From Parasalinivibrio latis (GTDB lineage Bacteria > Pseudomonadota > Gammaproteobacteria > Enterobacterales > Vibrionaceae): a stretch of 64,000 bases of DNA. This document shows positions 16,645 through 25,804 of this stretch, piece by piece. Location: the NCBI RefSeq assembly GCF_036825535.1, contig NZ_CP098812.1:1116001-1180000 (forward strand), read 5' to 3'. The translations under genes and the position numbers were made by a program. How positions within the stretch are numbered: the stretch's first letter is position 1; every line of letters begins with the position of its first letter. Below the pieces are notes generated by a model. That model searched no databases. It saw only the letters and a list, made by a program, of their open reading frames with translations, and was not told the origin of the DNA.

Positions 16645-17901
16645 TCATTTCACCAACGAAAACACCAATGCTGATACTGCAACTATCCCTGCTGCCAATA
16701 CAAAATAGGTGCTGGCTTTACTGCGGTATTTGCTCATTGCCGGTACGGTGAACACTGCCACCATTGGCATGATAAACAGGATCATCGCAATGACGGGGCC
16801 GGAGAGGGCTTCCATCATGCCGAGGATGCTTGGGTTCATTACCGCAGCAAACCAGATGGCAAAAAACATCACAACCACACCCAAACGGTCGGCAGTTTTC
16901 AGGCTCAGGGAAGAGTGTTTTGTAATCAGCCCGTTTAAGCTTTCTCTGGCACCCATAAAGTGGCCAAGGAAAGACGATGTAATGGCAATGAAGGCAACCA
17001 AAGGCCCAAGTGTTGCGATAAACGGGTTATTGGTGACGTTTGCCAGATAGGAGAGCACGGAGACGTTTGCCGCTTTGGCATCCGCAAGCTGAGCTGGGCT
17101 GAGAGCCAGTACACAGGAGAAAACAAACAGCAGTACAAAAGCAACCAGCATAATCGCAGTACGGTTAAGGATGCTCTCCGACTTCTCGACTGCCTTCTCA
17201 CCGTAGTGGCGGCGTTGGACATTGGCGAAGCTTGAGACTGCTGCTGCGTGGCTGAAGGAGAAAATCAGCACCGGCAGGGCAAGCCAGGTGGTAAGCGTGA
17301 AATCGCTGAACGCAGGAAAGCTAAGTGCCGGGACGTTCCACTCCGGGACCAAATACAGCGAAAGTATGGCAAGAATAGCAACCAGCGGATAAACCATCAG
17401 GGCGAATACTTTCAGCATGATTTTCTCCCCGGCCATCATAATGGCGACCATTGGGAATATCAGAAGGCCGGACAGGATGATGCGCGAAGGTTCAGCCATT
17501 CCCAACTGGTTTACCAGAAAGCTGCTGACAGTGTTGGTAATGCCTACACCATAGATAAGCAGAATAGGGAAGATGGAGAGAAAATAGAGCAGGGAAATCA
17601 GGCGGCCGGCTGATGTACCAAAGTGTTCTTCGACCACATCGGTGAAATCTGCCTGAGGGTTGGATGAAGACAGGACAAAGCGGGCCAGGCCACGGTGAGC
17701 CAGGTACGTGAGCGGAAAAGCCAGTGCCGCCATCAGGGCCAACGGCCAGAAACCGCCAATTCCCAAATTGATGGGCAGGAACAGGATACCGGCACCTACT
17801 GCAGTACCAAACAGGCTAAGTACCCACTGTGTATCATGTTTTGACCAGGAAGCGCTGTTAGTAACGCTGCGGGGAAGGGAGACTTCTTGGGTATAACTCA
17901 C
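16645..17901 (-). CDS. sdaC: HAAAP family serine/threonine transporter, SdaC-like
   Basis: A 418-residue inner-membrane amino acid symporter with about eleven hydrophobic helices. It follows E. coli SdaC closely: WSKHDTQWVLSLFGTAVGAGILFLPIN at the first helix, ALAFPLTYLAHRGLARFVLSS, the DFTDVVEEHFG segment, LLYFLSIFPILLIYGVGITNTV, and SFLGHFMGARESLNGLI. Serine uptake coupled to protons is the known role of SdaC; tyrosine/tryptophan paralogues exist, so substrate is likely but not proven. No serine deaminase gene is adjacent, which is a difference from E. coli sdaCB. The gene appears monocistronic. Confidence 0.8.
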   Translation of the reverse strand: MSYTQEVSLPRSVTNSASWSKHDTQWVLSLFGTAVGAGILFLPINLGIGGFWPLALMAALAFPLTYLAHRGLARFVLSSSNPQADFTDVVEEHFGTSAGRLISLLYFLSIFPILLIYGVGITNTVSSFLVNQLGMAEPSRIILSGLLIFPMVAIMMAGEKIMLKVFALMVYPLVAILAILSLYLVPEWNVPALSFPAFSDFTLTTWLALPVLIFSFSHAAAVSSFANVQRRHYGEKAVEKSESILNRTAIMLVAFVLLFVFSCVLALSPAQLADAKAANVSVLSYLANVTNNPFIATLGPLVAFIAITSSFLGHFMGARESLNGLITKHSSLSLKTADRLGVVVMFFAIWFAAVMNPSILGMMEALSGPVIAMILFIMPMVAVFTVPAMSKYRSKASTYFVLAAGIVAVSALVFSLVK

Positions 17902-18161
17902 GTGAAACTCACTATTTTTAGTGTTTTAGTCTGCTTGAGTCTACATAGTCAGAATTCCTGTCGCGAATAATAGGCCTAGCATTAATAACTAACATTAAGA
18001 GGTGTTGCTGGGTGGTATAGTGTAAATATCTTATATTTGTGGTTTTATGTCCCGGCAAAATGTCTCTTATTTGAAATATAAAACCAAAATTTAATGATTT
18101 TTAGCGCATTGTTCTTTTGCTGGTTAATTAAACGATTTCGATATAAGTGACTGATACTCGT

Positions 18162-18680
18162 TCACCTGTTTGCAGACAACTGCTTTAAGTACTCAGCTTC
18201 TGTTGCAAAGTTCCGACTGTCAGCCCGGTCGAGAAAGACGACACCGTTGAGATGATCCAGTTCATGCTGGAATATCCTTGCGATAAACCCATCAAACCGG
18301 CATTCAACGTACTCCCCCTCCAGAGTCATGTACCTCACTGCGATGGAAACAGATCTTGGCACTTTGGCTCGGATCCCCGGAATGCTCAGGCACCCCTCCC
18401 AATCAAGTGCGGTTTCTTCACTGTGCCACACCAGTTCCGGGTTGATCACTAGTGTAGGCTCCATCTTCGGAGCATCCGGATACCGACTGTTTGGTTTAGA
18501 AGCCACAATAAATGCCCTGACCGATTTGCCAACCTGCGGGGCGGCAATGCCAACGCCGTTGTGGAACGCCATGGTTTCCTGCAGATCCTGGAAGAAAGCC
18601 CGGTGAGATTTGAGAATGTCTGGTGAAAGCGGCTGTGCGATATCGCGCAACTGTGGGTTACCCAGTTGGATGATGTCCAT
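18162..18680 (-). CDS. def: Peptide deformylase, second-type paralogue
   Basis: Removes the N-formyl group from new polypeptides using Fe2+ or Zn2+. All three family motifs are present in the 172-residue protein: GVGIAAPQVG near 43, EGCLSIPG with the metal cysteine near 96, and QHELDHLNG with both metal histidines near 138. ATG 18680 follows GGGAAAA; the frame extends 15 codons further without support. It is not next to fmt or rsmB, the usual place for the housekeeping deformylase, so this is probably an additional copy. Confidence 0.92.
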   Translation of the reverse strand: MDIIQLGNPQLRDIAQPLSPDILKSHRAFFQDLQETMAFHNGVGIAAPQVGKSVRAFIVASKPNSRYPDAPKMEPTLVINPELVWHSEETALDWEGCLSIPGIRAKVPRSVSIAVRYMTLEGEYVECRFDGFIARIFQHELDHLNGVVFLDRADSRNFATEAEYLKQLSANR

Positions 18681-18935
18681 TGTGTTTTCCCTGAGGCATG
18701 GCGAGCGATGAGATATAGCTCGCAATAATTCTATCCGTGATGGTTATGGGTCATTTCCCACACCAATTTCCCGCCAAATTTCACTGATTTGAAATCAAAA
18801 TGGTTCAACAGGTTTCTTCCACGAAAATATCGTTTTTCCTTACTTAATTACATCATACATTAGCCTCGCCCCGGATGTGATGCCGGGTAAAACAATAAAT
18901 AAACCTAAGTCAGTAAATTAAAAGGAAGCCCAAAG

Positions 18936-20309
18936 ATGCAAACCATTACTGTGTCATTGCGATCGGCAATGATGAGCAGGAACGCATTGATCCTGCTCGC
19001 CGATGTTGTGTTGCTTGCTGTTCTGAACTTAACCCTGCCGTTTGAGCCCGATGTGGTAAAAGGTCTCTCCATCTTGACCTTTATCGCGATACTGTGGCTG
19101 ACGGAAGCTCTTCATGTCAGTGTTACCGCTATTCTTGTGCCTTTACTGGCAATCGGGTTTGGCATTTTCCCGACGGCCAAGGCGCTTTCCAGTTTTGCCA
19201 ACCCCATAATATTTCTGTTTCTCGGCGGCTTTGCGCTGGCTGCGGCGCTGAGCAAACAAGGGCTCGACCGGGCGATTGCGAACAAAATTGTTTCAGCCGC
19301 AAAGGGGAGCCTTGCCGGTGCCACTGTCGTGCTTTTTGTTGCTACAGCGTTCCTTTCTATGTGGATTAGCAACACAGCAACAGCTGCCATGATGCTGCCG
19401 CTGTCAGCCGGGTTGCTGGCTTCGGTCAGTGAAGAAAAACACCGTAACACCCATGTATTTGTCTTATTGGGAATTGCTTATTGTGCCAGTATCGGCGGTA
19501 TTGCGACACTGGTGGGCAGTCCTCCTAATGCTATTGCTGCCGCCGAAGTCGGTTTGGACTTTATGGGCTGGTTCCGTATCGGCCTGCCGGTTACTGTGGT
19601 GTTGCTGCCTGCCGCAATTGTCATCCTCTATTTTTACCTTCGCCCTAAAATGGATTTTGCTGTCGATTCCCATGATGTAAAAATTGAATGGACTCGGGGG
19701 CGCGTTACCACTATGGCGATTTTTGGCCTGACAGTGTGTTGCTGGATTTTCGGTAAACCCATCAATGCGATGCTGGGCGGGCTCTCTTCCTTTGATACCG
19801 TTGTTGCCCTGAGCGCCATTGCCCTGCTGGCGGTAACAGGATCAGTGGAGTGGAAAGACGTAGACCGTAACACCGACTGGGGAGTGTTAATGCTGTTCGG
19901 GGGCGGGCTGTGCCTGAGCGCGATGATTTCTGCCACCGGTACCAGCGCATTCCTTGCTGGCCACTTGAGCGCATTCCTGTCTGAAGCCGGTGTACTGGTG
20001 ACCATCCTTATCCTGGTCAGTTTTGTTGTTTTCCTGACCGAAGTTTCGAGTAATACCGCGACTGCCGCGTTGCTGGTTCCAGTGTTTGCAGGCGTGGCTG
20101 TTGAAATGGGGATGTCGCCGGTAATGACGTCTGCCCTTATCGCTGTATCGGCATCCTGCGCCTTTATGTTGCCTGTTGCGACGCCTCCAAATGCGATTGT
20201 GTTCGCAACTGGTAAGGTTAGGCAGTCAGAAATGATGCGGGCTGGTTTTGTACTCAATGTGGCATGTATTGCAATTATCAGTGTATTTGCGCTGCTTTTC
20301 TGGCACTAA
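18936..20309 (+). CDS. DASS (SLC13) family sodium:dicarboxylate symporter
   Basis: A 457-residue inner-membrane transporter. The two inverted-repeat substrate sites characteristic of the family are visible: WISNTATAAMMLP near residue 146 and SSNTATAALLVP near 373. LTEALHVSVTAILVPLLAIGFG and VGSPPNAIAA / ATPPNAIVF (the matching loop motifs) also fit. Members import succinate, malate, citrate or sulfate with sodium; the particular substrate cannot be decided here. AAGGA precedes the ATG. A terminator follows, so it is monocistronic. Confidence 0.87.
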   Translation: MQTITVSLRSAMMSRNALILLADVVLLAVLNLTLPFEPDVVKGLSILTFIAILWLTEALHVSVTAILVPLLAIGFGIFPTAKALSSFANPIIFLFLGGFALAAALSKQGLDRAIANKIVSAAKGSLAGATVVLFVATAFLSMWISNTATAAMMLPLSAGLLASVSEEKHRNTHVFVLLGIAYCASIGGIATLVGSPPNAIAAAEVGLDFMGWFRIGLPVTVVLLPAAIVILYFYLRPKMDFAVDSHDVKIEWTRGRVTTMAIFGLTVCCWIFGKPINAMLGGLSSFDTVVALSAIALLAVTGSVEWKDVDRNTDWGVLMLFGGGLCLSAMISATGTSAFLAGHLSAFLSEAGVLVTILILVSFVVFLTEVSSNTATAALLVPVFAGVAVEMGMSPVMTSALIAVSASCAFMLPVATPPNAIVFATGKVRQSEMMRAGFVLNVACIAIISVFALLFWH

Positions 20310-20330
20310 CTTTATTTTCCCCAAATGCAG

Positions 20331-20351
20331 GCCGGCAATTTGCCGGCTTTT
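20331..20351 (+). terminator. Terminator of the DASS transporter gene
   Basis: GCCGGC (20331-20336) pairs with GCCGGC (20342-20347) round AATTT, then TTTT. Confidence 0.8.
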
Positions 20352-20668
20352 GGTGTTTATGGGTTCCAATATCATTGCTTTGAACCACGTAAAGTTCATA
20401 TTGAGATTTAAGAGAAAAATATCCACAGATATCCACAAAGTCAGGCGGGAAATAGTGCTATCCGATTAAGGAAACTACTAATTATCTTTATTTTTAGTGG
20501 GTTAAATCAGGCCGGATTGGACTTTATGACATAAGATTAATATCAGAAAACAAATTACTTTAATAAACAGAACACTATTCACGGTTCTCGGATTTTTCGC
20601 AGCTTTGAGAAGAAATCGTAAATCAAGCTTGATATTGTGAGGGTCATTTGTTGGTTATTTGAACTGTT
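20352..20668. other. Intergenic region with paired DnaA-box-like motifs
   Basis: AT-rich region before the M23 peptidase gene. ATATCCACA occurs twice, at 20419-20427 and 20429-20437, each one base off the DnaA box TTATCCACA. No other origin features (AT-rich 13-mers, dnaA or parAB genes) accompany them. No small ORF or RNA gene is evident. Confidence 0.4.
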
Positions 20669-22018
20669 ATGATTCGTAAAATTGGCGCTGTTTACAGAGC
20701 CTGTTTTCCTTCCCGGCAATTATTAATACGGCAAGGAGCACAGGTAAAGATGCTCACCATTCCTGGCTGGTTACAATGTTCTGTTGTAACCGGACTGTTT
20801 GTGGTTATCTCTTGGGCTGCGTACGCGACCAATCAGCTGATTTACCAGCAGGAAGAATTCAACCGCCGGCATGAAAGCCTCTACAGTGAACTGACTTTGC
20901 TGCGGAATGAAACTATCAGGCAGGGCGAAGACTGGCAGAAAAAATACGATACCACCACCGCCTTGCTGACAGCGCAGAACGATTCAGAGCGGCTTCAGTG
21001 GCAAAAAAAATATGAATCCGGGACACAGGCACTAAAAGATAAACTGGCCGCTGAACGTGAACAGTGGCAACAACAGATCGATGCGAAAACGCGTGAATTG
21101 CATACCCGATACGAGGCCGAGAGAGAACAGTGGCGGCTTCAACATGAAGATGAACAGCGGGAATGGAAGCAGCTTGCCAGCCAGTTAAAAGAAGAGAACC
21201 AGCAGCAGCACGACAAGCTGAAAATACTGCTGCACCAGCAGTCGGTATTGCTGGATATGCGGGCAAACCTTCCCGCGACAGTGACCCGACCGGCAGAGGC
21301 TGAAGAACCGCAGGCATTTAACAGACCTCCTTTCCCTGAACAACCCTTTTCCCTCCAGGCTTCAGCCCTTGAGAACCATATCCAGTTTTTGTTCAGCGAC
21401 TGGGCATCCCGGATCATTTCACGCAAACAGGCTATCCTGACGGCATTCAAGGATGCCGGGATTAAGTATTCCGTTGAGGAGATACCAAGCGGGCAGGGTG
21501 GTCCTTTCCAAGAGGCGAATCTGGAGCTGTTGCCGCTCGGCTACGATGAAACACTGGACGATCTGACAACGCTCAATGAGCTTGAAACCTATCTGGATGG
21601 CTTGCCTGATGTTCTGCCCGTGAAAGAGGATAAGTATTACATCAGCAGTCGCTATGGATACCGAAAGGATCCTTTTAATAAAAAACGTGCTTTTCACCGG
21701 GGACTGGATCTCGCCGGGTGGCCAAAAACCAAAATTTATGCGCCTGCCGATGGAACGGTTGTGCGGGCGTTTAAGAACGCTGGGTACGGTAAATTTATCG
21801 AAATCCGGCACAACAACGGCATCATTACCCGGTATGGGCACCTTCACTCGTTTAAGGTAAAACGGGGGCAGAATGTTGCCAAGGGGCAGGTTATTGGGTT
21901 GATGGGAAATACGGGACGCAGTACCAACAACCATCTGCACTATGAGATTGTGCAAGACGACAGGTACTTAAACCCTCTGCGTTTTTTTGAGGTAATCAGT
22001 CATGTTCAGCAGCAGTAA
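20669..22018 (+). CDS. M23 family peptidase with N-terminal membrane helix and coiled coil
   Basis: A 449-residue envelope peptidase. One transmembrane helix (SVVTGLFVVISWAAYATNQL, about 38-58) is followed by a long, highly charged coiled coil to about residue 200, a linker, and a C-terminal LytM domain. Zinc ligands are visible in FHRGLDLAG near 350 and HLHYEIV near 428; SSRYGYRKDPF starts the domain. Family members cut peptidoglycan cross-links when both HxxxD and HxH are kept, as here, so it is probably active. The bactofilin gene overlaps its 3' end by 17 bp, the arrangement seen in other cell-shape modules (Csd1/CcmA type). Confidence 0.9.
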   Translation: MIRKIGAVYRACFPSRQLLIRQGAQVKMLTIPGWLQCSVVTGLFVVISWAAYATNQLIYQQEEFNRRHESLYSELTLLRNETIRQGEDWQKKYDTTTALLTAQNDSERLQWQKKYESGTQALKDKLAAEREQWQQQIDAKTRELHTRYEAEREQWRLQHEDEQREWKQLASQLKEENQQQHDKLKILLHQQSVLLDMRANLPATVTRPAEAEEPQAFNRPPFPEQPFSLQASALENHIQFLFSDWASRIISRKQAILTAFKDAGIKYSVEEIPSGQGGPFQEANLELLPLGYDETLDDLTTLNELETYLDGLPDVLPVKEDKYYISSRYGYRKDPFNKKRAFHRGLDLAGWPKTKIYAPADGTVVRAFKNAGYGKFIEIRHNNGIITRYGHLHSFKVKRGQNVAKGQVIGLMGNTGRSTNNHLHYEIVQDDRYLNPLRFFEVISHVQQQ

Positions 22019-22403
22019 GAAACAACCACAGGGAAGCGGGTTACTTTCGCTGATATCACCGGACACCACTATTGAAGGGAAACTGACCTGCAGCGGTGAA
22101 ATTCAGGTTGATGGTACAGTTATCGGCGATGTAGTTGCCGGGAAGCTGGTTTTGGGAGAGAGCGGGCGAATTGAAGGCTCTATCCAGACCGACTGGCTGG
22201 ATGTCCGTGGAACTGTAACGGGTAATATCTTTTCCAATGAAGTTAACCTTCGCAGCAGCGCCAATGTTAATGGGGATATTGTGCAGGGTTCTTTGTGCAT
22301 TGAACCGGGTGCGGTGTTGCAAGGCAACATCTCTCGACTGCCGGAACTGCAGCCGGAAAGTGAAGTGACTGACATCGGTGCGTTGGTTCAGCAGCAGTCC
22401 TGA
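22002..22403 (+). CDS. Bactofilin (CcmA/BacA family)
   Basis: A 133-residue polymer-forming cytoskeletal protein. The DUF583 beta-helix is visible as repeated turns: TTIEGKLTCSGEIQVDGTVIGDVV, KLVLGESGRIEGSIQTDWLDVRGTV and SNEVNLRSSANVNGDIV, each rich in Gly, Val and Ile. Bactofilins assemble without nucleotides at the inner membrane and recruit peptidoglycan enzymes. The overlap with the M23 gene suggests translational coupling and a shared role in cell shape. A bidirectional terminator follows. Confidence 0.93.
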   Translation: MFSSSKKQPQGSGLLSLISPDTTIEGKLTCSGEIQVDGTVIGDVVAGKLVLGESGRIEGSIQTDWLDVRGTVTGNIFSNEVNLRSSANVNGDIVQGSLCIEPGAVLQGNISRLPELQPESEVTDIGALVQQQS

Positions 22404-22426
22404 TTTTGTCCAAAACCCATTCGTAA

Positions 22427-22454
22427 AAAAGCCGCCTTTTTTCAGGCGGCTTTT
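22427..22454. terminator. Bidirectional terminator between bactofilin and yedI
   Basis: AAAAGCCGCCT (22427-22437)/AGGCGGCTTTT (22444-22454) with a 6-base loop; serves both convergent genes. Confidence 0.88.
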
Positions 22455-22497
22455 GCAAAAACATTTCCAGTGCAGCCGGGTAAGGCTGCCGTGTCAG

Positions 22498-23415
22498 TTA
22501 ATGGGCTTTTTTAAGTTTCCCGAATACTGACACGACCCCGACAACAACCAGGCCTGCAAGGATGCCGATGACACCGTTTAACAGGGTAGGCACGACCGCT
22601 GAGACCACAGCACCTACGCCAGGAATAAGCGCGGTGGAAGAGGCCGCTTCAGAAATCCACTCACTCAGCAAATGGAAGCCGTGAGTGAGGATACCGCCAC
22701 CGACAAGGAACATGGCAACCGTGCCGATAACGGACAGTGCTTTCATCAGGTATGGGGCAAGTGCCAGCAGGCCGCGGCCGACTGACTGGGTGAGCCCACC
22801 GGACTTCTTGCTGAGGTAGAGGCCAGCATCATCAATTTTTACGATAACTGCTACAAGCCCGTAAACGCCGAGCGTCATCAGAAGGGCAATGAGTGACATA
22901 GTAATGAGCTGGGTCATAAATGGGTGCTCGGACACTACCCCCAGTGTCAGTACAATAATTTCAGCGGAAAGGATGAAGTCTGTACGTACCGCACCTTTGA
23001 TTTTTGCTTTCTCTTCTTCCGGTGTCAGCGGCTTTTCAAGGCTGTGCTGAGCTTCCTCTGCCGATGGGGCTTCGTGTTTATGGAAAAAGGCTTCAAGAAT
23101 TTTTTCAGCCCCTTCGAAACAGAGGAACAGGCCGCCCAGCATCAGTAAAGGGGTGATCAACCAAGGAACGAATGCACTGATGGCAAGGGCAGCCGGAACC
23201 AGGATAGCTTTGTTCACAAGTGAACCTTTTGCCACAGACCAGACAACCGGCAGTTCACGATCTGCGGCAACACCAGTCACCTGTTGGGCATTCAGCGCCA
23301 GGTCATCTCCCAGCACACCGGTGGTTTTTTTTGCGGCAACTTTGCTCATGGCCGCAACATCATCAAGAATGGACGTTATATCGTCGAGGAGTGTTAACAG
23401 GCTTGCTCCAGCCAT
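22498..23415 (-). CDS. yedI: DUF808 family inner-membrane protein YedI
   Basis: A 305-residue membrane protein recognised as YedI/DUF808 from MAGASLLTLLDDITSILDDVA at the start, the AAKKTTGVLGDDLALNAQQV segment, FEGAEKILEAF and the RTDFILSAEIIVLTLGVV helix. About seven hydrophobic helices are present. The function is unknown in all members. It is convergent with bactofilin and divergent from dusC. Confidence 0.9.
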   Translation of the reverse strand: MAGASLLTLLDDITSILDDVAAMSKVAAKKTTGVLGDDLALNAQQVTGVAADRELPVVWSVAKGSLVNKAILVPAALAISAFVPWLITPLLMLGGLFLCFEGAEKILEAFFHKHEAPSAEEAQHSLEKPLTPEEEKAKIKGAVRTDFILSAEIIVLTLGVVSEHPFMTQLITMSLIALLMTLGVYGLVAVIVKIDDAGLYLSKKSGGLTQSVGRGLLALAPYLMKALSVIGTVAMFLVGGGILTHGFHLLSEWISEAASSTALIPGVGAVVSAVVPTLLNGVIGILAGLVVVGVVSVFGKLKKAH

Positions 23416-23577
23416 AAATTATTCACCCTATCAATAAAATGCATGGTTCGCATTATTTACGCTTTTTACCTTGTGGAAGCAATGGTTTTATATGCTCTCT
23501 GGCTTTTCTGGGTAATAAAGATAGAATGGCGGGCTTAATTTTCCCCTAATGATTTTGATTATTTCTGGAGTCACTGA

Positions 23578-24537
23578 ATGCGGGTAGTGCTTGGCCCGAT
23601 GGAAGGCGTGCTGGATCACCTGATGCGTCATCTATTGTGCGAAATCAACCAATATGACATGTGCGTCACTGAGTTTGTACGGGTGGTTGACCTCGTGCTG
23701 CCAAAACGCGTCTACCTGAAATACTGTCCTGAGTTGGAAAACGGAGGCCGCACGCCATCCGGCACACCAGTACGCGTTCAATTGCTGGGCCAGGCTCCGG
23801 AAATCATGGCGGAAAACGCAGCCAATGCGATTGAGTATGGTTCATACGGCATTGACCTGAACTTTGGGTGCCCGTCAAAACTGGTTAATGGCAGCAATGG
23901 CGGTGCGGCACTTCTCAAGCAGCCAGAACTGATTTACCAGGTGGTAAAAGCAGTTCGTGAATCTGTTCCCCAGGATCAGGTTGTCAGCGCGAAAGTCCGT
24001 CTTGGGTTTGACGATTGCTCAAGCTATCCGGAAATTGTGGATGCAGTAGTACAGGGCGGTGCCAATGAGCTGGTGGTTCATGGACGCAGCAAGGCCGACG
24101 GTTACCGTGCCGGCACGATTCGTTGGGATCTTATCGGTGATATCGCCCGGAATACGCCTATCCATATTACCGCCAACGGTGACGTCTGGAACTGGGCTGA
24201 TGGGCAGAAATGCCTGGAAGTGACCGGATGCGACACTCTGATGGTTTGTCGTGGTGCGCTGAACATGCCAAACCTTGGCCGTCACTTGAAAGAAAATGCC
24301 GAACCCATGCACTGGCTTGATGTCCTCCGGCTGATGCTGCGCTATTCAGAGTTTGAAATGAAAGGGGATAAGGGCCTGTATTACCCTAACCGGATCAAAC
24401 AATGGCTGACGTACCTGCGTCATGAATACCCCCAGGCTCAGGATGTGTTTACCAAGGTACGTGTCCATAAGGTTGCCGGTGATATTGTCACAGTGTTGCA
24501 GCGTGAGCTGGATATTCTGGAAACGGTGGCGGTATAA
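23578..24537 (+). CDS. dusC: tRNA-dihydrouridine(16) synthase DusC
   Basis: FMN enzyme reducing U16 in tRNA. The 319 residues match DusC. Visible are MEGVLDHLMRHLL at the start, VQLLGQAPEIMAENA, DLNFGCPSKLVNGSNGGAALL (catalytic cysteine near residue 98), KVRLGFDD, VVHGRSKADGYRAG near 165 and MVCRGALNMPNLG near 222. MEGVLD rather than the MAPM opening of DusA/DusB supports the DusC subfamily. The following 40 bp contain a GC-rich hairpin (24555-24572) without a T tract. Confidence 0.94.
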   Translation: MRVVLGPMEGVLDHLMRHLLCEINQYDMCVTEFVRVVDLVLPKRVYLKYCPELENGGRTPSGTPVRVQLLGQAPEIMAENAANAIEYGSYGIDLNFGCPSKLVNGSNGGAALLKQPELIYQVVKAVRESVPQDQVVSAKVRLGFDDCSSYPEIVDAVVQGGANELVVHGRSKADGYRAGTIRWDLIGDIARNTPIHITANGDVWNWADGQKCLEVTGCDTLMVCRGALNMPNLGRHLKENAEPMHWLDVLRLMLRYSEFEMKGDKGLYYPNRIKQWLTYLRHEYPQAQDVFTKVRVHKVAGDIVTVLQRELDILETVAV

Positions 24538-24719
24538 CGCAGCCCAAACAGCCGTCCCCGTGAAAGCGGGGATGCTGTGATTACTCTCCTGTACCTACAA
24601 CCACACTATGCACTAAAAGTAGTGGCAAAACCTCGTTGCCCATCATTCTGGCTAAATTGGCTGATGGCGGGAAATTGGGTATAGTTGCCGCCATCCCTAT
24701 CTCCAGAGTGAACCTCAAT

Positions 24720-25370
24720 ATGTCTTCTCTGATTAGCCTTCCAACACATTGGGAAGGCATGCCTGAAACCTTTGTCGAAGGTGCCCTGCTTGCTGCCAAT
24801 CTTGCTCCGGCTCCCCTGGAACCGGAAACCTGGCTGCCACTTCTGGTCACCGGCGGTGTTGAAGAAGAGCCGATGCCGGTTGTCGACGATACGTGCCGAG
24901 AGGTGATCCTCAACCACTTCCAGACCCAATATGTTTCTTTGGTCAGCAACGGCTATGAGTTGCCTGGACAGCTTCAACCGGTATCCGGTGAGGTGTCTGA
25001 AAACCAGCAAAACATGGCGGAAGGCTTCCTGTGTGTCTGGCAGGTCATCGCTCCAATGTGGGAAAACGTGGCAGCTTCCGATGGCAGTTTCCGGATGCTT
25101 TCCGGCCTCCTGACTACCATGATGCTGGTGATGGATGAAGAGGGTACACTGGAAGAGATGCAGGCAGCCGGTGTTGAGCCACTACCTCCATCGAACCAGC
25201 TGTTTGAAGCACTGAATATGATGCTGTGTGAATCGGCAATGGCAGCAGATGAAGCCCAGCATGGCCATGGTTCCCAATCAGTGAACCCGTACCGTGATGT
25301 TGGCAGGAATGATGACTGCCCATGCGGTAGCGGTAAGAAATTCAAGCAATGCTGCGGCCAGACACAATGA
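24720..25370 (+). CDS. UPF0149 (YecA/YgfB) family protein with SEC-C zinc motif
   Basis: A 216-residue protein: UPF0149 domain in residues about 1-165, then a C-terminal SEC-C motif NDDCPCGSGKKFKQCCG, which binds zinc and occurs also in SecA. This is the layout of E. coli YecA. I place the start at ATG 24720 (MSSLISLPTHWEG), with GAG upstream; the open frame goes back 28 codons. Its stop overlaps the start of the nudix gene (ATGA), so the two are coupled. Role unknown; interaction with ribosome or SecB-type partners has been suggested for SEC-C proteins. Confidence 0.85.
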   Translation: MSSLISLPTHWEGMPETFVEGALLAANLAPAPLEPETWLPLLVTGGVEEEPMPVVDDTCREVILNHFQTQYVSLVSNGYELPGQLQPVSGEVSENQQNMAEGFLCVWQVIAPMWENVAASDGSFRMLSGLLTTMMLVMDEEGTLEEMQAAGVEPLPPSNQLFEALNMMLCESAMAADEAQHGHGSQSVNPYRDVGRNDDCPCGSGKKFKQCCGQTQ

Positions 25371-25804
25371 GCGCGATCCGTGTTGTCGCCGGGGTTATTG
25401 TTAAAGATGGCTGCGTCCTGATTGCACAAAGGAAAGATACCCACTCCCAGGGGGGATTGTGGGAGTTTCCCGGCGGCAAGGTAGAGACCGGGGAATCAGA
25501 TTCTGCGGCGTTAGTCCGGGAGTTACAGGAAGAGCTGGAAGTCACGGTGTCAGTCGGGCGTAACCTTGGCGAAAATACCTTTCACTATCCGGACAAATCT
25601 ATTCGGTTGTGCGGCTACTTTTGTGTGGTGGAATCCGGTGTGATGAAACTGAACTGCCACCAGAAAGTGGTTTGGGCAGAACCTGCCGCACTAAAGGACT
25701 ATTCGTTCAGTGCGGCAGACATGCCGTTTGTGGCATTACTTGAAAAGGGTTCGTTCCCGCTTTCCGAACAGTTGAGAGACAACCACCACTGCAAGCACGG
25801 CTAA
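25367..25804 (+). CDS. Nudix hydrolase, NudG/MutT-like
   Basis: A 145-residue nucleoside triphosphate pyrophosphohydrolase. The nudix box reads GGKVETGESDSAALVRELQE followed by ELEV, with the catalytic REL.EE core; the usual Gly near its end is Glu here. GLWEFPGGK is the typical lead-in. Overall it resembles NudG (CTP and oxidised-nucleotide hydrolase) and MutT about equally. The start at 25367 overlaps the previous gene by four bases. Its last 69 bp overlap, antisense, the end of dsbB. Confidence 0.85.
   Translation: MSAIRVVAGVIVKDGCVLIAQRKDTHSQGGLWEFPGGKVETGESDSAALVRELQEELEVTVSVGRNLGENTFHYPDKSIRLCGYFCVVESGVMKLNCHQKVVWAEPAALKDYSFSAADMPFVALLEKGSFPLSEQLRDNHHCKHG

Noticed and set aside
20419..20437. 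Replication origin
   Set aside because: Only two imperfect DnaA-like boxes and no origin-linked genes; kept only as a regulatory possibility.
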